From contig SJOL01006493.1 of assembly GCA_004794785.1 (NCBI GenBank), positions 789,112-853,111 on the forward strand: a DNA stretch of 64,000 nt. Reading direction: 5' to 3'. The notes beneath the pieces are model-generated. The model worked only from the letters and a program-made list of their open reading frames with translations. It did no database searches and was not told the DNA's origin. Both the position numbers and the translations under genes were made by a program. This DNA is from Opisthorchis felineus. Taxonomy: Eukaryota; Platyhelminthes; Trematoda; Opisthorchiida; Opisthorchiidae. Positions 50,101-58,227 of the stretch are shown here, piece after piece (the stretch's first letter is position 1; each line of letters opens with the position of its first letter).

Positions 50101-53100
50101 TGTTTTGGATGACCTGCTCACGTACGTCAACATGACTTGAAGCAGCGCAGTGATAAGAAGTTGAACCGTTCTGTTCCAACATGCTTCCAAGCTCAAAATC
50201 TGAGAATTTAACATGCCATAGCAGTTCTTGGTTTTCAAAAAAAATGAATTCCTAACATTTGCTACGGACATCGCTGACACTCTAATAAACAACTATAACT
50301 ACACAGAAAGGGTCATACTGTTTCCAGAATATATGTAGCACACTGTTGCTTCAAAGAATAGAGAATATTTGATAATACCGCCCCCAATGAACCGGAATAG
50401 ACACCTGGCAAATGCCGATATACATGAAACTAGCCGTGGTGTTAAGTCAGATAGATCCAACCGAATACCGCACACTATTAGTTCTTGAAACATCCTCAAC
50501 ATGCACAAGTCGCACATCACAAGTCACAAGAACAGCACCCGAGTGTCACTCAGTTCCACCAAGCCATAGCACATTGGTCACCTGCGGCAAGCGCATTTAA
50601 CGCTGCTCCACCATTCTGCGTTCAGTAGGTCATGAAAGCCATGGATCACAAGGAGATACGACGAACTTCACTGAAAAGAATGCATTTGAAGGCTGTGGGA
50701 GGGTCGTGGGAGGGTATTAAGAGAGTTCACATGTGGCACCATAGTATTCGCACGCTTACCATTTCAAGTGAAAGAAAGCCCGAGTAAGCCACATTCGTCG
50801 CGAAATCATTGAGCGTCATTGTTGGGAATCGAACCAGGGGGAGGAACCTCGCAGCAACCTGAGCTCGATTCACTAGAACATCACGAAGGCCGAGCCGAAC
50901 GCATTCAGCCCCAGCCCAGCGTCTCACCGCAGCAAATACTTCTGATTCTTTACAATTCAATGTGTCCCGCTGAAGCAATGATATAAAGTTAGTTGCATCC
51001 ATTTCCAAGAGTCCAGGTGAGCTCAGTACATGAGGGGCCTGTTCAAGTGAAGAACGATGAAAAGTATAGTTAAGGTTTATTTGAGAGCATATTTCAGCTA
51101 AGTTGTGATTTAACGAAATAAGCGGAATGAAACGATGTGAATGGTTAAGCTATGATGTAGTCATGGACTAACTTTTAATCATAGCGGAATGTTTCAAACG
51201 AGTTACATTCTTGGAGAACCCGGGTCATCCGAGGTGATTACGTGGTTCAGGTACAATTAAAACCAAGTAAGCTTTACGACAGACTTTCGGATGAAACGAA
51301 TTTAGGCCAGTCAAAAGTCTATGGCAGATCATCCGTTATCTTCAGTTTTTAGTATTGTTAGCTAACCAGAAAGCACTAGTTACGCGTTCAGCGACAAAAA
51401 ATAGGCTACCCTTAAGAGGTATCGCCAGCTAAAACTGACCCCACCGAACAACTTATTCTTTATGCTCACGAATTTTGAAAAGCATCAGTGAACCACACTA
51501 ACCGAAACAATGCTTTAAACCACAACTAACAATTCTCTGAAGAACTCAAATTCACCTGAACCAATCACAGTTAGCTGACTAATATATGCAAGCGATTTTT
51601 CACCCAGGTCGGGCTTCACACACGGTATCTCTACAGTTTACTTGCCAATTTTTATTTTCGCTCGATATACTACACCGAATAATGTGGCAATAATGCACCA
51701 AAGAGCCAAAACCAATGAAACCTCGGTCCATCTCCTTGAATTTTGGGCCTACTGAGAACCTCAGTAAGTTTGTTGATGGATTGTTGTTCCACTTCACTGG
51801 ACACATTTCGTCGTGATCACATGGCACGGTGCTTCAAAAACTGCACCAAAATGACTGATTGCTAGCCACAAAACTTCAATGCTGTATGCAACACAAAAGA
51901 GCACACTTCATTTCACATACCAGCACATCGATCACGTGCCAACAACGGCGGGTTAGATCTTCTTCGTCAAAGAAGAGGCTCCTATCAAGCATCAAACATA
52001 CGTTGGATGCAGTAATGAGTTCCTGGAAAAGTGAGACGATGGAAAACGGATTTAAAAACAGAGTCGTTATTATCAGTTCAGGCAGAACATAGAAACCAAA
52101 GAAACCTACCTTGAGATGCTCAACGCAGCGTTGCCCAAGTGGTGCAAGCATGTACTTCTTCGCAGCGTACAATACGTAGAAAACAATATCTGGGTCATCG
52201 TTCAACTGGATTTCGTCAGTGTACACATAATGGAGCATGGTTTCGAAGGCCTGTTGGTGAGCAAAGATAGTTGAGAGGGGAAAGAACAGTGCGTGATATG
52301 CTGAAACAGGGTAACACGTATGCGAGAGGTAACATCACCTCGTCTCAGAATATTGGTGAGTAAACAATCAGTTCATGTGACAAAGGAAATTTTACCATTT
52401 GAAAAGTGCTGTTTGTCTTGTACATGCAAAAAAGGGTCGTAATTGGTGCTGTTACCACGATCATATTTTGTGAAGGCACTCACATTTTAGTGAGTTAAAC
52501 CGCTAGCATGTTGTAGGCAAAATTTCAGTAATTTTAAGTTCGAGTCTCAGAAAATTTATACTTGGGTGAATGTGCAGCAAAAGGACTTCTTTCTGTACAG
52601 TTTTAGATTCTGAGACGCCCCGGGAATTGTGTAGTGGAAGCGAGAAAATTATATGGACGCTCAGATTCTTGAGATCACACCGGAAGTTGTTGGGCTAAAA
52701 GCGAGCACTGCGATCAACTGCAACCAAAATCGCCTGCAGAAACCCGGTTAGAAGGTGAAAAATGGCATAAATAATCTGAAACAGGGCTCAAAGTACTTTG
52801 CCTTTTGCTAGGACTTCCCGTCAAGCTGAAGCAAAATTTTAGGAGGCAACTTGCAAACAACTTTTCCTTTATCTAGTAGAGATTCGAGAATATCCGCTGA
52901 ATAGAGCAGACCTTGATAAGCTGAAGATACGGAACCAATAACTTTGCACATAGTATAGTCTATGGTGGCCTGTCTTCATCCAAAATCCCCGTAACGGGAT
53001 AGTTCTGCACCGTGCTTGTGGAATCTCCACAACAGAAGCAGTCGTTTTTTGCAGGTCAATAGCCATGTTGAAGCTGTTTGAGTGCATGTAATTTTGCAGC

Positions 53101-54762
53101 GGGTTTTCGAGTATCACATTCGTTGGATCCATTCGGCGGATCACATTCGGCGGATCCATGTGCTCTCGCCACCGCTCTGTTTGTTCAACTGGTTTGTAAT
53201 GGTTCTGTAGTGAGAATCTACTCGATATTTTCTGGACCGTCATTTATCGACTTCTGATTAAAAAACGGAAGACGGATATTGTGAACTCCACTTGGAACAG
53301 CGTGGGGGAACAAGGTTATCATAAAAGGATGGGAAACCACAGTAACGGAGTAGACCAGTGTCGGATATCTGTCTGTCTAGCGCCCTATAGGGCAATTTGT
53401 CACCTACATCGTTCCGTTTGTTCACCATTACTACCAAACATTTCCAAAATTAAATAACCGAAACTAGCTTGCTGTCGATAGGAAGTTGGTAGCTCAGGTT
53501 CTGTACACTGAGGTGGGCAAATTGGTTGCACACGTTTCGTCACTAACTGAGGTGATATCAGCAGTGCGTTGTAGTGATGAGTGGTTGTTGTGAGAAACAC
53601 TCCACACCTCCAAAATTGTCTCCTCAATAGAGTTGCTTCTCTAGGAGTGTCTCCTCGAGGGAGAAATAACCAGGTTAACAGATGGCTGCTCATATCCTAC
53701 CACCATTGAACGACATCAAAATGTGGTGCGGCTTTAGCGAAATACACTCATTTGCATACCAATTTGATTTTTACGTGAGACTCACCTGGAACCCAGCTGA
53801 ATCTCTCGTTTATGATGTTCCTCCGTAATCCCAATTTCCTCAGTCTAACCAGGCTTCATCGGATTGATTTATTTGGACGGAACAATTTTGTGACAGAGAT
53901 AAGAGATGCGATTACAGGGTATGAATTACTGACCAGAGCTTGTCACATCAAAGGTTAATGAACTTACCCTTGGGTGTATATCCGGAACGCGATACTCCGT
54001 GTGCTGTTCAGAAGTGCGTGAATGCATTTCCGCTACCGGACCATAGAACATGGCCTCAAATACAGGTGATGCGGTGGCGAGAATGAGACGATGGGCTGCG
54101 AAACGTTTGCATGGTGTATGTTGCATGGCGGAAACACGGTGCGACTGACTAACTGGTGATTCCACTGAACCAGATTTTGTGATGGCGTTATCTGGAGCTG
54201 ATTCCTCATGGTTAGAAGGTTCGCCCACAGAGTTACACGATTGAACACGAACCTGGTGAATAAATTCACCGTCAGTTTCCGAGAGACCTCTGAGTGATTC
54301 ATTCTCAGGACATGACGTTGAGAGAGGTTGGTCGCGGGGTGCGATGAGAGCCCGCTCAGTAACACTCCGCGCTTGTTGTGCCTCGTTGGTGATGTCATCT
54401 AAGTCGGAATTAAGATCCAGTTCTTCTTGATTTTCCTGACCATCCTCAAGTGAGTTGTAACTGCAAACCAGGTTCGACACTGCATGTTCACGGTCACTGA
54501 TACCCATGCCGTTTGACCTCTCAGGGGGTGAACTGGACTGCTCGTGTTGCACTTTGGGTATTAACTCTGTCCCTCTTGGGGATCTTGCATACAACTGCAT
54601 ACCCGTCGGGCCGCCCGGTGCGCCTGGGTCCAAGGGTTCAAAACTTGGAAACATGGAGTTAGTATCCAAATCACTCGCACCACCAACTATGAACCAAACG
54701 TCTGCGAAACGTTCACTTTGAAGCAGTCGGTGCCAAAGAGATTGAGGTCCTGAACAGCCAGC
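28779..54762 (-). CDS. BTBD6-like: BTB-BACK-PHR protein, BTBD1/2/3/6 family (Cullin-3 adaptor type), 26-kb gene
   Basis: Proteins of this family use the BTB domain to bind Cullin-3 and the C-terminal PHR domain to bind targets for ubiquitination (family knowledge). Seven minus-strand exons were joined: 54762-53968, 52250-52110, 52022-51921, 51038-50760, 41146-40796, 35739-35281 and 29165-28779. Every junction is phase 0, and the product follows the family order: BTB start (LWHRLLQSERFADVWFIVGG), BTB core (AHRLILATASPVFEAMFYG), YTDEI and YAAKKY, RCWHVIDVL, BACK (RDTLNCKESEVFAAVRRWA), PHR (VSAPIFLSGIGVYGS), and the C-terminal PELLFY. It gives about 838 residues without the N-terminus, against roughly 500 in most relatives, because loops are enlarged in at least four exons. 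The first coding exon, with the start codon, is not located. Introns hold an RTE retrotransposon and SINEs. Confidence 0.9.
29166..35280 (-). other. Last BTBD intron (6.1 kb)
   Basis: No recognised element. An exon-like minus-strand frame at 29537-29392 has a good acceptor (GATGTTTCCATAG) but is phase 1, so it does not join the phase-0 PHR exon. Open frames at 33.5-34.1 kb show no motif. Confidence 0.6.
31349..31369. repeat. T-run followed by G-run
   Basis: About nine T followed by about eleven G. This is a sequencing-error-prone homopolymer junction in the last BTBD intron. Confidence 0.93.
35281..35739 (-). CDS. BTBD6-like: BTBD exon: PHR domain core with insertion
   Basis: One hundred and fifty-three codons, acceptor CTTTTGCAG and donor AAA|GTAAGT. 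It opens with VSAPIFLSGIGVYGSTQVGE (family: DRRIFIAGFGLYGS) followed by VTVELKH, and closes with IVSDGSTRVYDVTFPCPVK (family: LSDGSSSTFSVWFEHPVQV). In between lie about 80 extra residues, including a basic run RMAKRKKKTSD that could act as a nuclear localisation signal (inference only). Confidence 0.88.
37190..37312 (+). repeat. Dispersed repeat family A, decayed partial copy in a BTBD intron
   Basis: ACTGAAAGCTCCGGACAGCC, CAGTTTCGCCATTCTTGGGA and CTCATTAAATTGACCC follow the family order with many changes. Confidence 0.55.
38248..38473 (-). CDS. Candidate terminal exon for a small Cys-rich protein, inside a BTBD intron
   Basis: A pyrimidine-rich acceptor (GATTCTTTTCTAG) precedes an open frame ending in TGA. 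It contains seven Cys with spacing C-x16-C-x3-C-x11-C-x15-C-x3-C-x6-C, with short texts GCLVDCFGNKSH and CGYRCPEPNANCF. Regular Cys spacing suggests a disulphide-bonded secreted module, but no family is recognised and no signal-peptide exon was found upstream. It lies on the same strand as the host gene, so it could be an alternative terminal exon or a nested gene. Confidence 0.33.
38645..38912. repeat. Two family C SINE copies head to head (inverted repeat) in a BTBD intron
   Basis: The left copy (minus orientation, about 38645-38795) and right copy (plus orientation, about 38800-38912) share the GGTCGCGGGTTCGG / GAGTTTCGTGAG / CTGCTGAT / GTACAGTGCTT blocks in mirror order, with a spacer of only a few bases. 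Both lie inside the 41.1-35.7 kb intron and would fold back in the pre-mRNA. A 168-codon open frame across them is a by-product. Confidence 0.8.
40796..41146 (-). CDS. BTBD6-like: BTBD exon: BACK-PHR linker, enlarged
   Basis: One hundred and seventeen codons. The start VRDLFVHITTND matches the family text after the BACK domain (HSIFLWYTATNK). The end WRCSRF...SHQHRISFQ matches the start of the PHR domain (QRCHRFQSS...DSIQF). About 60 residues between are a Ser/Thr/Glu-rich insertion. Donor CAG|GTGAGT is phase 0 and joins directly to VSAPIFLSG in the next exon. Confidence 0.82.
42455..42562 (+). repeat. Dispersed repeat family A, partial copy in a BTBD intron
   Basis: AAACCCCTCGACAACCCAAT, ACCGGTTTCTCCCTTTTTG and TCTCATCAGTTAAGCGCAGC align with the core of the family. 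Confidence 0.6.
42873..43307 (+). CDS. Candidate nested plus-strand gene, last two exons
   Basis: Exon 42873-43079 (acceptor CATTTTTCAG, donor CAG|GTGTCA) and exon 43170-43307 (acceptor CACAGTCTTAG) join in phase 0. Their joint text ends KHGSARGLDLKKVLKEAL...SANY and a stop. The first exon is Lys/Glu-rich near its end (TEEREKKKQSKVESAQ). An alternative reading frame of the first exon is also protein-like (LALPGGNPYMGREIPFTVFE) and is in phase with an upstream exon-like block at 40570-40686, so the true frame is undecided. It lies in the BTBD intron on the opposite strand. Product unknown. Confidence 0.33.
44046..44057. repeat. Left target-site duplication of the RTE insertion (AGCTTACTTCAG)
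   Basis: The same 12 bases recur at 48084-48095 directly after the element's 3' simple-repeat tail. The perfect match fixes both element boundaries. Confidence 0.93.
44058..48083 (+). mobile_element. Full-length RTE-type non-LTR retrotransposon (4,026 bp), coding frame damaged
   Basis: The element encodes one polyprotein: an apurinic-type endonuclease (AFNVRVLCQIGKQ, VCCVSETRIQDP, AYAPTEG, AGDMNAQVG, LDSDHAMVRARL), then reverse transcriptase (SDKAPGPDDLYPALF, VVFLDLKAAFDSVDR, SGVREGCSLSPFLFNF, EYTDDIALL), then a C-terminal region (LRWLGHGLRMPPDRLP). A single ORF, short 3' UTR and a simple-repeat tail (GATGTTGATGGTGATGATGA) fit the RTE clade. It is flanked by a perfect 12-bp target-site duplication. 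It lies in a BTBD intron, antisense to the gene. Defects: a frameshift near 45085-45100 at a (GAT)n run, a second near 45440-45455, and in-frame TGA at 46219 and 47509. The last TGA stands where Trp is expected. This copy cannot make an intact protein. Confidence 0.93.
44497..47889 (+). pseudogene. Broken endonuclease-reverse transcriptase frame of the RTE element
   Basis: Blocks: 44497 to about 45095 (N-terminus and endonuclease start), about 45095 to 45450 in the next frame (endonuclease middle), 45450-46221 (endonuclease end and linker), 46222-47511 (reverse transcriptase), 47512-47889 (C-terminus). The catalytic box is YTDD rather than the usual YADD/FADD. The first roughly 150 residues before the endonuclease are Pro/Ser-rich. 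Long opposite-strand open frames over this region are shadows. Confidence 0.9.
48084..48095. repeat. Right target-site duplication of the RTE insertion (AGCTTACTTCAG)
   Basis: Perfect copy of 44046-44057. It immediately follows the GATGATG-type tail of the retrotransposon. Confidence 0.93.
50760..51038 (-). CDS. BTBD6-like: BTBD exon: BACK domain
   Basis: Ninety-three codons from APHVLSSPGLLEMDA to SGFLSLEM, between the acceptor CTTCACTTGAACAG and the donor ATG|GTAAGC. It contains LLQRDTLNCKESEVFAAVRR, then WAGAECVRLGL and VRFPTMTLNDFA. These match the BACK domain of BTBD3/6, where the equivalents are TREALNTKE, WAEAECKR and RIPTMTLEEFA. Confidence 0.95.
51921..52022 (-). CDS. BTBD6-like: BTBD exon: BTB-BACK junction
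   Basis: Thirty-four codons: ELITASNVCLMLDRSLFFDE followed by EDLTRRCWHVIDVL. The acceptor is TCACTTTTCCAG, 87 bp after the previous exon, and the donor is CTG|GTATGT. The RCW.VID motif is typical of the family just before the BACK domain. Confidence 0.92.
52110..52250 (-). CDS. BTBD6-like: BTBD exon: BTB C-terminal half
   Basis: Forty-seven codons beginning AFETMLHYVYTDEIQL and ending QRCVEHLK, between the acceptor CACCAACAG and the donor AAG|GTAGGT. The motifs YTDEI and LYAAKKY match the third helix region of BTBD family BTB domains, where a related text is KYMYSDEI and LYAAKKY. Confidence 0.93.
53117..53157. repeat. Short tandem repeat of about 14 bp (CATTCGGCGGATC)
   Basis: Three adjoining units, CATTCGTTGGATC, CATTCGGCGGATCA and CATTCGGCGGATC. 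They are open on the minus strand as MDPPNVIRRMDPTNVI, but lie in an intron with no other coding sign. Confidence 0.75.
53507..53580 (+). repeat. Dispersed repeat family B, in a BTBD intron
   Basis: CTGAGGTGGGCAAATTGGTT, GCACACGTTTCGTCACTAAC and GGTGATATCAGCAGTGCGTT match the family. Confidence 0.7.
53728..53830 (+). repeat. Dispersed repeat family A, right-hand part only
   Basis: GCGAAATACACTCATTTGCA, GTGAGACTCACCTGGAACCC and AGCTGAATCTCTCGTTTATG match the right half of the family. It lies in the first recognised BTBD intron, about 150 bp after a family B copy, as also seen at 27.2-27.6 kb. Confidence 0.75.
53968..54762 (-). CDS. BTBD6-like: BTBD exon: N-terminal BTB with large internal insertion
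   Basis: The acceptor is TTTTTCATGTAG and the donor is AGG|GTAAGT, for 265 codons. Residues 9-28 form the BTB opening helix and strand (LWHRLLQSERFADVWFIVGG). From residue 219 the core resumes (KRFAAHRLILATASPVFEAM) and ends VPDIHPR. The roughly 185 residues between are Ser/Glu/Asp/Asn-rich, with no domain I recognise, and replace what is normally a turn of about ten residues. No convincing donor and acceptor pair was seen that would splice it out cleanly, and its composition looks coding. Confidence 0.88.
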
Positions 54763-55379
54763 CTACATGAAAAAGAAGTTGTATTGTAACAGGCCTGATC
54801 TTTTGGAAACCATTCTTCAGTGTTCCGTTATAAATCTGTTTTACGTAGGAGTGATGATCCTTGAGAGGCGGCATAAGTTGTTGCCCCGATTTAAGCGTGA
54901 ACTCCATGACCCAAAGTAAATACAAATCATAACACGTACGATTATTCTGAAGTGACACCACTATCAAGGAAACGTTACACACACTGGCATGTATGGCATA
55001 CTGTAAACCAATATAATCGTGTGTAGACTGTACAAGGCAACCTCGTCGCCATAAAAGCGTCATACGTGGTCAGTGATTTTAAATGATCCAGAAAGCACCT
55101 TCGTCCGGAATGGCTGCACAAATTACCCCGACTGATCAACAGAGAGTATTTTTTGGTGGATATGAAGACGAGCCCAAAATGTCGCCGGTTTCACTCTCTT
55201 TTGGTCATCGTTCCTATTATGAAGTGAGGAAGTGAAGTGTAAGGCTCCGTGCTAAATTCGAGCACACGGATATCAGAGATATTGCGAACTAGCTGCCTAT
55301 TGAATCTTACTTGAGATCATGACAATTCCACAACTCATCTGCCTATTCCACTCGTGTACTTTTGATGTCCACTTGTTCT

Positions 55380-55770
55380 AGTCATCCGTACCTGCCATTC
55401 ACCTTGTCACAAAGGCCGCGCTGTCTGACATATGTGTGTGTGTGTGTGTGTGTGAACGTGCGTCGTTTGCTTACCCACTCATGTTCATGTCCCGTCTGCT
55501 GGGCCTGCCCTGACTTGCTCTGTCATGAGACCCGTGTGATTACACGGCCGATCCGAATCACGAGACTGGCCACGGAAGGGACGACCGCAACCCACATCTC
55601 CGAGCCAGCACTCCGCTCGTCGTTGTCTTGGTCGCAAATCTTGACAATGCACTGTGCCGGTCAGTGAGACTTGCGCACACCTTAGAGCCATGAGTGTGGA
55701 CAATTGAGGCTTGTCGTGTATTTTGCTTACTTTTGTGTAAACAGTACCGCAAACAATCGATCCCAATTCT
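55380..55770 (-). other. GC/CpG-rich block, candidate first exon or promoter of the BTBD gene
   Basis: This block just upstream of the first recognised BTBD exon is clearly richer in G+C and CpG than its surroundings and is open in several minus-strand frames for 60-90 codons. One frame (CIVKICDQDNDERSAGSEMW onward) reaches a possible phase-0 donor CGT|GTAATC, which would fit the phase-0 acceptor at 54762. A second donor, AGTGG|GTAAGC, is phase-incompatible. A (TG)n tract lies at its edge. I cannot choose a start codon. Confidence 0.3.
55431..55455. repeat. (TG)n microsatellite
   Basis: About eleven TG units at the edge of the GC-rich block upstream of the BTBD gene. Confidence 0.95.
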
Positions 55771-56081
55771 TCTTTTTGATATTCGGGGTCGTCAAACCTA
55801 CGCGTGGCTCAAAGTTCGGTATCAGGAACCTCAACACTACCTGCCATGACTATTTAAACTGTCTACCCGTTCTTTAAAAGGAACTGATGTAGGTTCTTGA
55901 GAATCCTGTTGTCGTTTTCAGACGAGAGAGCGTCAAATAAATTAACTTCTTGTGGGTTAGAGAATACTTAGTGATGGGGTTAGGCTGTCCGGTTGCGAGG
56001 GTGGTTGTGAGATATGTAGATATTTTATACGCACCACTCCCGTTTAGACGGTTTTGCTTCCCCCTGGCACTATTTTGCTAG

Positions 56082-56445
56082 TGAGTCCACACCAAAGGGA
56101 GGGGGATAGTTGAACTTGAGTTTCGCTCCTATCAGCAGTGCATACCCTCGGGGTTTGAACTCCGGATATCTGATGTACTCCACCAGCGCATGCTGGGCAC
56201 ATCTGAATTATCACGTTTGAACAGGAGAACCAATCACATCGGTCAGACGTGAACACGTTCGCCTGTTCAGATGTGGTGATTCGGATGCGTCCAGCTTTAG
56301 CTGGTAGATTAGCGGTGACACGCTCGCCTTGCATGTAAGATGACCTGATTTCGAAACCGGACACGGACAAGAATATACACTACTGATGAGCTATAATAAG
56401 TCTGAAACTCGAATTCATTAGTTCCCCATTTGGCGTGGACTCACC
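56082..56445. repeat. Inverted pair of tRNA-Ala-like SINE copies
   Basis: The right copy, from about 56290 to 56445, begins with TAGATTAGCGGTGACACGCT, CGCCTTGCATGTAAGATG and GATTTCGAAACC. This follows the body of a tRNA-Ala with TGC anticodon (TGC at 56330-56332) but has damaged stems. The left copy runs in reverse from about 56225 to 56082. Outer ends match: TGAGTCCACACCAAAGG at left, CCATTTGGCGTGGACTCA at right. They sit upstream of the BTBD gene. Confidence 0.78.
56290..56365 (+). pseudogene. tRNA-Ala(TGC)-like head of a SINE
   Basis: D-arm to T-arm order is recognisable, with an A-box-like TAGATTAGCGGT and a B-box-like GATTTCGAAACC, but no proper acceptor stem closes it. It is therefore a SINE head rather than a working tRNA gene. 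Confidence 0.6.
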
Positions 56446-57370
56446 AGTATGATTGCGCCAGGACAAGATGACTGACTGTCCAAACGAGAGGGATTTGAAT
56501 TCTACGAATCCCGCAGCCAGCTAAAACCAGCCATTTTCTGGCCTTGACAACATGTTTTCGGTAATTAAATGCAGCAAACTTGTGGCTGGCTGTTGTGATA
56601 TTATTGCCTATCAAGGCCGGTAGTATCATAAGCAAAGCTCTAAAAGGATTTGATTGTTAAATTATGATCGTTCAGAGACCTGGACAGCTGGTTTGCTCTG
56701 ACAGAAAAAATCAACGGGATTCTGAATTCGTCAACGTTCGGCCAACTCAGTTTGATTTTTCGTAAATGAACATGCTTATAAAAATTTATTGATACTTTTG
56801 AGGAATCAACGGTGTATTTTACATTACGACTACAAAAAGCGGTCCGATTTGATCACTGTGCTTGTCTAGTTAATTTTACCAGGAGATTAACTAAACGTAT
56901 TATCCTGCACGATTAGCGTTCATGTTCTCGTGGGCGTGTAAAATTCCGTAAGCCCAGATCCATAAGTCACACGTCCCTGTTGTACACTTCAGTCACCCCA
57001 GAGTGTGACACATGTCGATTGGGTGACACGCGGTGGTGAAGCCCTTTCCAGTTTGCATGTGCAAACTGAAGCGAGCTTCGGGACAGTGCCATATTTCTCA
57101 GCCGAATTACTTGGTCAAATACCTATTTCCCGCTGAACGTACGAGAACCTTTAAGTATGTCCATGGGATATTTCGGTGAATTTATGTGGGTTCGGTTCAG
57201 GCATTGCTCACCTTCTGTGCCCTCTGGCCTTGCGTTGCTGGATCAACTCAGCTAGTAAGGTGGGGCTCACATTGCACTCCACACAATTCCACCCCCAGGG
57301 TGGATCCCATTTTTCCAATATTCGAGGCGACGTTTTTGCCCAGATGTTTGCTTGTGCGGTAGTGACACAA

Positions 57371-57486
57371 ATCCTCTGCCTCTCAACTTCCCCTGTCTAG
57401 GCTTGGGCAACCTGGCAGTATCCCAGCCCTCATGCTTCCTTCGGGTGGCATGGCAGCTGGGCACCGGAAGGGTGTTACAGCTGAAC
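57371..57486 (-). repeat. Dispersed repeat family D, reverse copy
   Basis: Reverse complement of 2872-2993 with about 85-90% identity by eye. Its forward translation includes [20 protein letters not shown]. It lies between the BTBD gene and the Ser/Asn/Pro-rich gene. Confidence 0.85.
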
Positions 57487-58227
57487 GATTATTATTACAT
57501 ATTAGTGACACAAATGCCATTTCTGAGCTGTAAAGGGAGCCAGCAACTTTACGCACATCTGTGGTTCTAACGAACTGTCTTAAGCAGGCGACCAAGTGTA
57601 AAACAGCCAAAACTCCAGATTTACCTTCATTTTAATAAGAAACACCACCTCTTACCAGCAACATGGTCATCAAGAAAAATAGTGAATACAATTGCCGCGC
57701 AAGTAGTCTGTTTTGGAAAAAAATCGATAGGAGTTCGAAGTGCTCGGATGACGGTAATCACACAAGCAGCTACCTTGAACATGCTGAAGTGTTTGAAAGC
57801 CTCGTATGCACAGCACAGTGTCGACTAGCCTCACTGTAGCCAGCGCCTAAGCAATTAAACCGAGTGTAACAGACAAGTGAAGTTTCACCACCAAGACAGC
57901 TAGTAATGGCTGTTTGTATGAAGTAAAAACATCCTAAAATCTACGTAAGGGTTACTATTTGATCAAGAACAAATTTAATAGTGACTTTTTGAAAACAGTG
58001 TGTTTTGTGATGAGGTCCTGGTTTAGGTTGATCACTGGTTATTAGTACAGGTAACCTCGAATCTTCCTTTAAACGTCGATATTGAAAGATTTTTCGAATA
58101 TTTCCCTCGGAAAAACGGGTGAAATGGCACTTGAGTGCTATGATTAGCCAATCTCCTCATGGTCAGCGACGCTAGTCGGTAAGATATAAAACTTCAAGTT
58201 AGCAGTCAGAGTTACCTCCGACGAATA

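Larger units (their letters stand above)
41147..50759 (-). other. Large BTBD intron (9.6 kb)
   Basis: Separates the BACK exon from the linker exon, both phase 0. It holds the RTE retrotransposon (antisense), the candidate nested exons at 42.9-43.3 kb and a family A copy. Without the RTE and one TSD copy the intron would be about 5.6 kb. Confidence 0.8.

Noticed and set aside
53926..53967. Extension of the first BTB exon frame (VSSLTFDVTSSGQ)
   Set aside because: It starts with the intron donor GTAAGT. The next BTB segment continues correctly from the exon at 52250.
56290..56365. A functional tRNA-Ala gene
   Set aside because: The anticodon region and promoter boxes resemble tRNA-Ala, but the stems do not pair properly and a mirrored SINE copy is adjacent.
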